Source: Anaerolineaceae bacterium UBA4799 (GTDB lineage Bacteria > Chloroflexota > Anaerolineae > Anaerolineales > Anaerolineaceae). From it: a stretch of 13,462 nucleotides of DNA. Under the pieces are notes generated by a model that saw only the letters and a program-made list of their open reading frames with translations, did not search any database and was not told the origin of the DNA. Shown piece by piece: positions 6,342-12,772 of this stretch (position 1 is its first letter; the number at the start of each line of letters is the position of its first letter). The position numbers and the translations under genes were made by a program. The stretch spans positions 28,828-42,289 of the forward strand of contig DHGL01000004.1 in NCBI GenBank assembly GCA_002402725.1, given 5' to 3'.

Positions 6342-8431
6342 TTTGTCTCATCCTCCACATTCTCGCCAGCAAAGGTGCCGAGAGCAACCTCCACGAATAT
6401 TGGCCGGCGGGAGGGGTCAGTAACCTTGTCGTAAGGTACGCCTTCCTCTCTGAAGACGCGATGGATTAAGGGCGCGCAGGTCTTGGCACCGCAAGCACCC
6501 ATGCAGGCACGGGTCACCGTTTTTATTTCATTGATATCACGGTACCCTTTACGGATGCAGGCTCTTATTTCACCGGCGGTCACATGTTCGCAGCGGCACA
6601 CGATTGTGTCATCCGCCACATGATTCACGTATTGCAGCATTGGTTGAGTGATGGCTGGATTTTGCATCCTGATTCCCGCGATAAGCGGAGCGATATTCCG
6701 CTCCACTTCAACCTGGAGCACAATGGTTCTATCATTGGACTTCAAAGCGCGTGCATTTACGACGGCTGCAGTCGCGAGTTCATCCCCCTGGGTGTTTTCC
6801 AGGGTTACCAGGTCTCCAATATTGATGGACTCGCGAGAAAACTCGTAAGGAATGGACACCAAAGGTCTTTCAGCATTGCTGCGGTAATCCACCAGGGTGA
6901 TGGCCAGACCCGGGCAGCCAGCGACACACTTCAAACAGGCTTTGCAGGCGAAGTTATCCGCGGTAAATTTTGGTGTAGAGCGGATATCCTGCTGGTCAAT
7001 GTAGATCAGGTGTTGTGGGCATAAGGCTGAGCAGGGATCACAGGGGATTTCCTGGTTGCAATGGAAAACCGGTAGCACGCCTGCCGGCAAGTCAGGCAAT
7101 TCCTCGCTTAACACATTGCCAGGTTTGGATTTGAGAATTTCCCCAGTACGGTACCATTCCGCGGGGATTTCACCAACATCCAGACCCAACCGTTGTGCCA
7201 CTTCCAGCCCTTTGATCTTGCCGCTAAAAATGGCCGCGGATGCCTCGGCAATCTCTTCGGCGTCACCGGCGACAAGAGTGGAAAAACCAAAGTCCTTTGC
7301 CTTATGGAAAAACTCATCAACCGGGTCAAGGCCGACAGCAATGAGCAGGGAATCGCAGGCGTAAGACCTTTCACTCCCTGGTATGGGTTGGAATTGCGCA
7401 TCGACTTTGGCAATGGTGACGGATTCCACATGGTCCTGTCCATTGGCAGATAGTATGGTATGCGAGGTATAAATGGGAACACCCATGCGTACCAGTTTAT
7501 CCTTATGCACCTTATAACCGCCGCATTGTGGGAGGGCTTCTACCAGGCCGACAACACCAATACCTGCCTGGAGGGCATGATATCCTGCTATCAATCCTAC
7601 ATTTCCGCCACCCACGATGAACAGTTTCTCCGCCGGTAGGACAAGATCGCGGTTTACCAACGTTTGAAATGCGCCCGCGCCGTAGACACCGGGCAAGGTA
7701 TTGCCTTTGAAGGCAAGGAATTTTTCCCGCGCTCCGGTTGCCACCAAAAGCACCTGAGGAGTGATGAGAATGTAATGCTTTCCATCTTTCAACACCCCCA
7801 CCTTCCTGTCGCTGAAGACAGCCAGGCAGGTCGTCCGCGTCCAGATTTGTATGGAAGGATACGAGCGAACTTCATTTTCCAACCTTGTAGCGATGTCGAT
7901 TCCGCGGGTACCGGCGTACACTGCTTTGGAGGAACCAAAGAATCGATGGGTCTGAAGTACCAGTTTACCGCCGAGGCGGTGCTTGTCATCAACTAAGATG
8001 ACATCTACCCCCAGTTTTCCCAGTTCTATGGCTGCGGAAAGGCCGGCGGGACCACCACCGATAATCAACACCGGGATATTAACTTCGGGGATAGGTTTCA
8101 AACCGGGTACTTTATTTACTTCAGGCAGGTGAGGGTGGCCGTCGTTTGGGTAAACCCGCATCCCGCGGGTTACCAGCTCCATGCAGGATTTTAGCGGTTT
8201 TCCATCAGCAATGACCATACATTGCGAGCACTGACCGTTGGCGCAAAAAATGCCTAATGGTGACCCGTCTTTGTGATGATGCCCGAAAATGTGGATGCCA
8301 TTAGCGATTAACGCAGCGGCGATGGTTTCTCCCTCATGGGCGGTCAGCGGTTCGTCCTGCCAGAAGAATTCGATTATTTCAGGTTCAGGGATGGCTAAAA
8401 TTGGATGCTGCTTGATACGGTAACCGGTCAT
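6338..8431 (-). CDS. Multi-domain iron-sulfur flavoprotein (HcnA-HcnB-ferredoxin-BFD fusion)
   Basis: This 697-residue protein joins four redox modules. Residues about 15-100 are a [2Fe-2S] domain of the HcnA/sarcosine oxidase alpha N-terminal type, with C63, C68, C71 and C83. Residues about 118-430 are an FAD/NAD-binding disulfide-reductase-like fold (HcnB type), with IIGGGPAGLSAA at 123-134, ATGARE at 231-236 and a second dinucleotide motif VGGGNVGLIAGYHA at 273-286. Residues about 455-515 hold two ferredoxin motifs: C458, C464, C467, C471-P, and the textbook C496-x2-C499-x2-C502-x3-C506-P, probably 2[4Fe-4S]. Residues about 605-665 are a BFD-like [2Fe-2S] domain with C612, C614, C647 and C652, plus an extra C643. 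In related amino-acid dehydrogenases these modules are often separate subunits. It is likely the electron-transfer half of the complex with the downstream DAO protein. The ATG at 8431 follows AAGGA at good spacing. Confidence 0.88.
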   Translation of the reverse strand: MTGYRIKQHPILAIPEPEIIEFFWQDEPLTAHEGETIAAALIANGIHIFGHHHKDGSPLGIFCANGQCSQCMVIADGKPLKSCMELVTRGMRVYPNDGHPHLPEVNKVPGLKPIPEVNIPVLIIGGGPAGLSAAIELGKLGVDVILVDDKHRLGGKLVLQTHRFFGSSKAVYAGTRGIDIATRLENEVRSYPSIQIWTRTTCLAVFSDRKVGVLKDGKHYILITPQVLLVATGAREKFLAFKGNTLPGVYGAGAFQTLVNRDLVLPAEKLFIVGGGNVGLIAGYHALQAGIGVVGLVEALPQCGGYKVHKDKLVRMGVPIYTSHTILSANGQDHVESVTIAKVDAQFQPIPGSERSYACDSLLIAVGLDPVDEFFHKAKDFGFSTLVAGDAEEIAEASAAIFSGKIKGLEVAQRLGLDVGEIPAEWYRTGEILKSKPGNVLSEELPDLPAGVLPVFHCNQEIPCDPCSALCPQHLIYIDQQDIRSTPKFTADNFACKACLKCVAGCPGLAITLVDYRSNAERPLVSIPYEFSRESINIGDLVTLENTQGDELATAAVVNARALKSNDRTIVLQVEVERNIAPLIAGIRMQNPAITQPMLQYVNHVADDTIVCRCEHVTAGEIRACIRKGYRDINEIKTVTRACMGACGAKTCAPLIHRVFREEGVPYDKVTDPSRRPIFVEVALGTFAGENVEDETK

Positions 8432-8499
8432 TGATTATCCTTGGTTTGCGGTTTTTTTATTTCAACCCGTATTTACATTGGCGAGTTCAAGCGCCCTTA

Positions 8500-8508
8500 A
8501 TTGTACCA
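8500..8508 (-). promoter_or_regulatory. Possible extended -10 promoter of the flavoprotein operon
   Basis: The minus strand reads TGGTACAAT, an extended -10 (TGn plus a 5/6 TATAAT match), about 69 bases before the operon's ATG. The perfect 18-bp dyad at 8519-8536 would then sit at about -26 to -43, over the -35 position, where an operator is expected. Confidence 0.35.
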
Positions 8509-8518
8509 AATCGTGTCA

Positions 8519-8536
8519 AACAGGCACATGCCTGTT
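8519..8536. promoter_or_regulatory. 18-bp operator-like palindrome in the divergent region
   Basis: AACAGGCA (8519-8526) and TGCCTGTT (8529-8536) are perfect inverted repeats around CA, in the gap between the divergent flavoprotein operon and pfkA. The right arm is also part of the GCCTGTTACCAA repeat. Size and symmetry fit a dimeric repressor site; no regulator gene is in the window. Confidence 0.5.
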
Positions 8537-8593
8537 ACCAATAGGACATTTCTATTTAGCCTTGACAATGCCTGTTACCAAGCCTGTTACCAA
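8530..8593 (+). repeat. Three direct repeats of GCCTGTTACCAA
   Basis: Exact 12-base copies lie at 8530-8541, 8570-8581 and 8582-8593; the last two are in tandem and the first is 40 bases before the second. Copies one and two share a preceding AT, extending the match to 14 bases. A TTGACA (-35 type) at 8562-8567 sits just before copy two, so the tandem copies would cover the spacer and -10 of a pfkA promoter. They could be iterated binding sites of a regulator or a local duplication. Confidence 0.8.
8562..8590 (+). promoter_or_regulatory. Possible pfkA promoter overlapped by repeats
   Basis: TTGACA is a perfect -35 hexamer; 17 bases on, the -10 position holds TGTTAC, which matches TATAAT at only three of six bases. 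A weak -10 with a perfect -35 fits an activated or repressed promoter. An alternative is TAAAAT at 8617-8622 (5/6), which has no -35 at proper spacing. Confidence 0.3.
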
Positions 8594-8636
8594 CAGAAAC
8601 TGAGTCGACGCGGTGATAAAATTGATGAGCAAGAAT

Positions 8637-8644
8637 AAGGAGGT
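8637..8644 (+). promoter_or_regulatory. Strong ribosome binding site of pfkA
   Basis: AAGGAGGT is a near-perfect Shine-Dalgarno sequence four bases before the ATG at 8649. It decides the start in favour of 8649 over the in-frame GTG at 8613 and ATG at 8625, which lie upstream of it. Confidence 0.85.
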
Positions 8645-8648
8645 AGTT

Positions 8649-9617
8649 ATGAAGCGCATCGCGGTTCTCACCAGCGGGGGAGACGCTCCTGGCATGAACG
8701 CTGCCATCAGGGCGGTCGTCCGCTCCGGTGTGCAAAACGGCTGGGAGGTGTACGGAATCAAAGGTGGGTATGAAGGTTTAATCAACGGAATTTTCACTCC
8801 CTTAGGAACCCGGGACGTAGGAGGTATTCTTCAACGCGGCGGCACCATATTAGGTAGCGCGCGCTCGGAAGAATTCAAAACAGCGAAAGGGCAGCTCAGA
8901 GCCATCCGTTCCCTGAATGAAACTGGGATCGAGGCATTAATAGTGATTGGTGGAAATGGAACGCAAGCGGGGAATTATGCTCTTCACCAGAACGGTTTTC
9001 CTGTGGTGGGTATCGCTTCTACCATTGATAATGACCTGTTTGGTTCGGATGTAACCATCGGGGTTGATACTGCGCTGAACATCGCGCTCGAAGCTATTGA
9101 CAGATTGAAAACCACCGCCTCTTCGCACCAACGGGCTTTTTTAGTCGAGGTGATGGGAAGAGACTGTGGGTACCTGGCGCTGATGGCGGCGATTGCCGGC
9201 GGCGCTGAGCACGTGGTATTGCCTGAAGTGGAAACTGATCCGGAAGAAATCGCGGAGATTTTAACAACAGCCTATGAGAAGGGGAAGGCGCATGCCATCA
9301 TTGTAGTGGCTGAAGGCGCAAAATATGATGCTACGGCGTTAAGCAATTATTTCACTAAACACAAGGAACGCCTGGGATTCGATCTGCGGGTCACTATATT
9401 GGGTCATGTGCAGCGCGGCGGCAATCCCAACGCCTTTGACCGCATTCTGGCCAGCAAGTTGGGAGTCGCGGCGGTGGAGCAGATTGAGAAAGGGAAATTT
9501 GGTGTTTTAATGGGAGAGGTAAAGGGTGAAATAACCGCCACGCCGCTGGCAAAGGTTGTAGCTACCAGGAAAGGTATTGATAACCACATGCTCGAACTCG
9601 CAAAGAAGCTTGATTGA
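8649..9617 (+). CDS. pfkA: 6-phosphofructokinase
   Basis: This 322-residue phosphofructokinase phosphorylates fructose 6-phosphate to the 1,6-bisphosphate in glycolysis in the cytoplasm. Numbering aligns almost one to one with the E. coli PfkA. The N-terminal loop is TSGGDAPGMN (8-17). R72, the catalytic TIDND at 125-129 with D127, R162, the MGR motif at 169-171, E222 and the sugar-phosphate-binding GHVQRGG at 252-258 are all present. The allosteric-site residues R21, R25, E187, K211, K213 and H215 also match, so effector control is plausible. Gly104 points to ATP, not pyrophosphate, as donor. The metal-binding D103 of E. coli is replaced by N103 (GGNGT). The start is set by a strong ribosome binding site. 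The gene stands alone, divergent from the flavoprotein operon and convergent with prfB. Confidence 0.95.
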   Translation: MKRIAVLTSGGDAPGMNAAIRAVVRSGVQNGWEVYGIKGGYEGLINGIFTPLGTRDVGGILQRGGTILGSARSEEFKTAKGQLRAIRSLNETGIEALIVIGGNGTQAGNYALHQNGFPVVGIASTIDNDLFGSDVTIGVDTALNIALEAIDRLKTTASSHQRAFLVEVMGRDCGYLALMAAIAGGAEHVVLPEVETDPEEIAEILTTAYEKGKAHAIIVVAEGAKYDATALSNYFTKHKERLGFDLRVTILGHVQRGGNPNAFDRILASKLGVAAVEQIEKGKFGVLMGEVKGEITATPLAKVVATRKGIDNHMLELAKKLD

Positions 9618-9633
9618 TATAGTCTGGTACCAT

Positions 9634-9664
9634 AAAAAGTCCAGCCTACTGGGGCTGGATTTTT
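9634..9664. terminator. Bidirectional intrinsic terminator between pfkA and prfB
   Basis: TCCAGCC (9640-9646) pairs with GGCTGGA (9653-9659) around a six-base loop. Five Ts follow on the plus strand (9660-9664), and five As precede (9634-9638), giving a U-tract on the minus strand as well. It lies between the convergent stop codons of pfkA and prfB and can end transcription from both. Confidence 0.85.
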
Positions 9665-9683
9665 GCGTATTATTTGGCTTGCC

Positions 9684-10770
9684 TTATTCCTTTTTCATGC
9701 GCAGGTAGGCTTCAATGAATCCATCCAGGTCACCATCAAGAACAGAGAGAGAGTTGCCCACTTCATAACCGCTGCGATGATCCTTAACCATCTGGTATGG
9801 ATGCAGCACGTACGAACGGATCTGGCTGCCCCATTCGGCTTTCTGGTAAGCGCCGCGCAAGTCAGAGAGGTGCTGGTCAGCGGCAATCTGCGCCAGGTCG
9901 AGCAGGCGAGCGCGCAGCACGCGCATGGCGTTTTCACGGTTTTGCATTTGAGAGCGTTCATTCTGGCAGGTGACCACGATGCCTGTAGGCAGGTGCGTAA
10001 GGCGCACAGCGGTAGCATTTTTTTGCACGTTCTGCCCGCCTGCGCCGGAAGATTTGAAGATATCGATCTTCACCTCATCTGGATTGATGACAACGGTCGG
10101 GTCTTCCTGCACCGCTTCGGGCAGTACCTCCACCTGGGCAAAAGAGGTGTGGCGGCGGTGCGCTGAATCGAAGGGCGACAATCTCACCAGGCGATGAACG
10201 CCTTTTTCAGCCCGCAAGTAGCCATAAGCATACGCGCCACTCACCGCAATGCTCACTGTTTTGATACCGGCTTCTTCACCCTCAGTCTGGTCGAGTATCT
10301 CTGTGGCATAACCACGGCGCTCACACCAGCGCAGGTACATCCGTTCCAGCATGGCAGCCCAATCCTGGGCATCAGTGCCGCCCTCGCCAGTGTTGATGGT
10401 CAAAAGCGCGTTACCACGGTCATATTTTCCTCCCAGCAGGGTTGCCATCTCAAGGTTTGAGACTTCGCTGGTTATGGCGGCTATCTCAGCCTCAAGTTCC
10501 TCCTGCAATGAGGTATCGGCAAGTTCTGCAAGTTCCAACGCATCGCGGATGCGCTTTTCCAGGTTCTTCCAGGTGGAGATTTCGTCTCTCAAATCCGCCA
10601 GGTTCTTCATTACAGATTGAGCCTGTCTGGGATCATCCCAAAGCTTCGGGTCCTGGCTTTTGATGGTTAACGCAGCGAGTTCCTTTTCCTTTTCGGGCAG
10701 GTCAAAGACGCTCCAAAAGTGAATGCACCGAGGATAGATTGGATTGTAGTGTGGTGATTAATTCTTCCAT
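9684..10770 (-). CDS. prfB: Peptide chain release factor 2 (RF2), with +1 programmed frameshift
   Basis: RF2 releases finished peptides at UGA and UAA codons. The gene is read as join(10770..10705, 10703..9684) on the minus strand. Frame zero starts at ATG 10770, encodes 22 residues and hits TGA at 10704-10702. A +1 shift at CTT TGA C skips one base and continues without interruption to TAA at 9684, giving 361 residues, the normal RF2 length. The codon-recognition tripeptide SPF is at 198-200, and the catalytic GGQ is at 244-246 within SSGAGGQNVQKN. The N-terminal part has the family's charged helices and the KLWDDP segment. The internal TGA lets RF2 control its own level: low RF2 slows termination and favours the shift. 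The ATG lies 11 bases after the ftsY stop, and AGGA overlaps that stop, so prfB is probably co-transcribed with ftsY. Confidence 0.95.
10701..10714 (-). promoter_or_regulatory. RF2 +1 programmed frameshift element
   Basis: The minus strand reads GGAG (10714-10711), CGT, CTT (10707-10705), TGA (10704-10702), C. This matches the E. coli prfB element: an SD-like sequence ending three bases before the slippery CUU, then UGA C. The internal SD stimulates slipping of the peptidyl-tRNA from CUU to UUU when termination is slow. Protein homology to RF2 continues only in the shifted frame after this point. Confidence 0.95.
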
Positions 10771-10781
10771 GAAAATGAATC

Positions 10782-11699
10782 CTAACGATTGATATCAAGG
10801 ATATTCTTCACGAACTGGATCCGGTCGAAGGGCTGCAAATCTTCAGGTTTCTCGCCCAGACCAGCATAAAAAATGGGCAGTCCAAGTTCCTTCTGGATGG
10901 CAAAGGCCATTCCTCCCCTGGCTGAGGAATCTAATTTGGTAAGAATCACCCCGTTAACATTCACCGCCTGTTGAAAAGCGCGCGCCTGGGGGAGGGCGTT
11001 TTGCCCGGTTGTGGCATCGAGCACCAACAGGGTGGCGTGCGGTGCGCCAGGAAGTGCCTTGGCAAGGACTCTGTGCACCTTCTTAAGTTCTTCCATCAAG
11101 TTGTAACGGGTATGCAGGCGGCCGGCGGTATCGATTAGCACGATGTCCATGTTCCGCGCGATGCCTGCCTGGACGGCATCATATGCTACCGCACCGGGGT
11201 CGCTTTCAGGTTGACCAGCAATTACCGGCAGGTGCAGGCGCTCAGCCCAGACCTGGAGCTGGTCAATGGCGGCGGCGCGGAATGTATCTGCCGCGGCCAA
11301 CAGAACTTTCTTTCCTTCTTTTGAGTAAATGTAGCCTAATTTTGCCGCAGTTGTGGTCTTACCTGACCCATTGACACCCACCAGCGTGATTACAGCAGGG
11401 TGGTGGGTTTCCAATTCCAGCTGCACTGGAGGCAGAAGGAGATCCAATAAGATATCCTCCAGAGCTTGAATGAATTCAGCAGTTTTTGTCAGCCCTGCTT
11501 CGCGGACCGCATTGCTGATACGCTCAATGATGTACTGGCTGGTATCCACGCCCACATCTGCCTGGATCAGCAGCGCTTCAAGTTCATCCCAGGCATCCTG
11601 GGTTATCTCTGACCCGCCAAATACGGTAACAATTCTGCCGAAGGTGGCTTTACGGGTTTTTTCGAGGCTTTCACGCCATTTGTCGAATAATGCGCTCAT
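10782..11699 (-). CDS. ftsY: Signal recognition particle receptor FtsY (NG domain only)
   Basis: This 305-residue SRP-GTPase is the receptor that docks ribosome-SRP complexes at the membrane and hands nascent membrane proteins to the Sec translocon. The helical N domain spans about 1-95. The G domain has the P-loop [10 protein letters not shown] (108-117), DTFRAAA (138-144), DTAGR (190-194), TKLD (254-257) and the closing [12 protein letters not shown] (280-291). The charged N-terminal A domain of E. coli FtsY is absent. The first residues ([13 protein letters not shown]) form a short amphipathic basic helix, as in other A-less FtsY proteins, and could give membrane contact. There is no Shine-Dalgarno sequence before the ATG at 11699, and a strong extended -10 lies only about 9 bases upstream. 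Translation of a leaderless message is therefore likely. It is followed by prfB after 11 bases. Confidence 0.95.
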   Translation of the reverse strand: MSALFDKWRESLEKTRKATFGRIVTVFGGSEITQDAWDELEALLIQADVGVDTSQYIIERISNAVREAGLTKTAEFIQALEDILLDLLLPPVQLELETHHPAVITLVGVNGSGKTTTAAKLGYIYSKEGKKVLLAAADTFRAAAIDQLQVWAERLHLPVIAGQPESDPGAVAYDAVQAGIARNMDIVLIDTAGRLHTRYNLMEELKKVHRVLAKALPGAPHATLLVLDATTGQNALPQARAFQQAVNVNGVILTKLDSSARGGMAFAIQKELGLPIFYAGLGEKPEDLQPFDRIQFVKNILDINR

Positions 11700-11707
11700 C
11701 GTTTACG

Positions 11708-11722
11708 ATTATAACATGTCAA
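11708..11722 (-). promoter_or_regulatory. Extended -10 promoter of ftsY
   Basis: The minus strand reads TTGACA-TGT-TATAAT. TGTTATAAT (11716-11708) is a perfect extended -10. The TTGACA is only three bases upstream and cannot serve as its -35. Initiation about 7 bases after the hexamer falls at about 11701, next to the ftsY ATG at 11699. Confidence 0.6.
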
Positions 11723-11731
11723 CTTTACCAC

Positions 11732-12772
11732 TTACGCGTGTCTGGCTGCCAGTTGACCGCATCCGGCGGAAATATCGATCCCTCTGCGCAGCCTGATGGT
11801 ACAGGGAATGCCATTGCTTTCCAATGCCTGCTTGAATTCACGCGCCTTCTCCTCTGTCGTGGCTTTGCCGGAGTAATTGGTAGTGGGATTGAGCGGGATC
11901 ACATTCACATGGCATAACAGACCTTTGAGCAACGCGGCGAGCTCATGAGCCTGCTCGAGGGTGTCGTTCACATCTCTGATCAGCGCCCATTCGAATGTGA
12001 GGCGACGGTTGGTAAGCGTAACGTATTCCCGGCAGGCTTCCATTAACTCCGTGAGCGGGTACTTGCGGTTGACCGGGAGGAGCGCGCTGCGCAGGGTATC
12101 GTTGGCGGCGTGCAGGCTGATGGCGAGGTTGACCTGCCGCTTTTCTGCGGCGAATCTGCGAATACCGGGGATGATACCAACCGTGGAAATGGTAAAACGG
12201 CGGGCGCCGAGAGCTAAGCCTTTGGGATCATTGAGTCGTTCTATCGCCTCCAAAACCGCATCGTAGTTATGAAATGGCTCGCCCATTCCCATGATAACAA
12301 TGTTGGTAATCTTTTCAGCTTTTTGATCCAATTCACGTCCAAGAGCCAGCACCTGTTCGATGATCTCTCCTGCACTCAGGTTGCGCTTAAATCCCATTTG
12401 CCCGGTGGCGCAAAAAACACAGCCCATGGCGCAACCAGCTTGAGAGGAGATGCAGAGGGTTTGGCGTTCGTTGTAATGCATCAACACGGATTCGATGGGG
12501 TTACCCTCCGGGAGGGTAAAGAGAAACTTGATGGTTTCTCCGTCAGTAGAGGTTAGTCTTTCACCGGCGGTCAGGTGGGAAAAGTGCATATCCCTGGCAA
12601 GCCTGGATCGCAAGCGCATGGGAAACGCAGATACCTGGTCGTAATCATTGATCATATGCGTATAGGCAGCTGTCCACAACTGGTCAACCCGGTAAGCGGG
12701 TTCGCCAATAGAGCGGAAATACGCCATCAGCCGCTCATAGCTGAGGTCAAAAAGGTAAGGTTCAGTTTCCAT
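11732..12772 (-). CDS. rlmN: Dual-specificity RNA methyltransferase RlmN (radical SAM)
   Basis: This 346-residue radical-SAM enzyme methylates C2 of A2503 in 23S rRNA and, in studied bacteria, A37 of some tRNAs. The [4Fe-4S] cluster cysteines are C114, C118 and C121 (CAMGCVFC). The catalytic pair is C107 in TLCISSQ and C338 in GCGQLA, matching E. coli C118 and C355. GMGEP at 162-166 is the SAM-binding motif. The N-terminal 90 residues are the RNA-binding accessory domain. A TTG at 12775 is also in frame, but ATG 12772 is the better start. Its first 11 bases overlap the end of the HAD gene, which suggests translational coupling. The RlmN motifs, including the short C-terminal tail after C338, separate it from the resistance methyltransferase Cfr, though the two are related. 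A 32-base gap with the ftsY promoter follows. Confidence 0.95.
   Translation of the reverse strand: METEPYLFDLSYERLMAYFRSIGEPAYRVDQLWTAAYTHMINDYDQVSAFPMRLRSRLARDMHFSHLTAGERLTSTDGETIKFLFTLPEGNPIESVLMHYNERQTLCISSQAGCAMGCVFCATGQMGFKRNLSAGEIIEQVLALGRELDQKAEKITNIVIMGMGEPFHNYDAVLEAIERLNDPKGLALGARRFTISTVGIIPGIRRFAAEKRQVNLAISLHAANDTLRSALLPVNRKYPLTELMEACREYVTLTNRRLTFEWALIRDVNDTLEQAHELAALLKGLLCHVNVIPLNPTTNYSGKATTEEKAREFKQALESNGIPCTIRLRRGIDISAGCGQLAARHA

Noticed and set aside
6584..7024. Plus-strand 146-residue open frame opposite the flavoprotein gene
   Set aside because: It is a shadow of the iron-sulfur flavoprotein; its cysteine and domain motifs are only on the minus strand.
5181..8431. Hydrogen cyanide synthase (HcnABC)
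   Set aside because: The fold family is shared with amino-acid dehydrogenases; the added ferredoxin motifs and fusion do not match known HcnABC sets, so no cyanide function is claimed.
8530..8593. CRISPR array
   Set aside because: Repeats are only 12 bases, two are directly adjacent without spacer, and no cas gene is present.
8613..8648. Longer pfkA starting at GTG 8613 or ATG 8625
   Set aside because: The strong Shine-Dalgarno AAGGAGGT lies after both and directly before ATG 8649, where PFK homology begins.
9663..10166. Plus-strand 167-residue open frame opposite prfB
   Set aside because: It lies wholly antisense to a well-supported RF2 gene, has no ribosome binding site and no recognisable motifs.
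10702..10704. In-frame stop marking prfB as a broken gene
   Set aside because: The sequence around the TGA is the conserved RF2 programmed frameshift, and homology continues in the +1 frame, so it is functional recoding.
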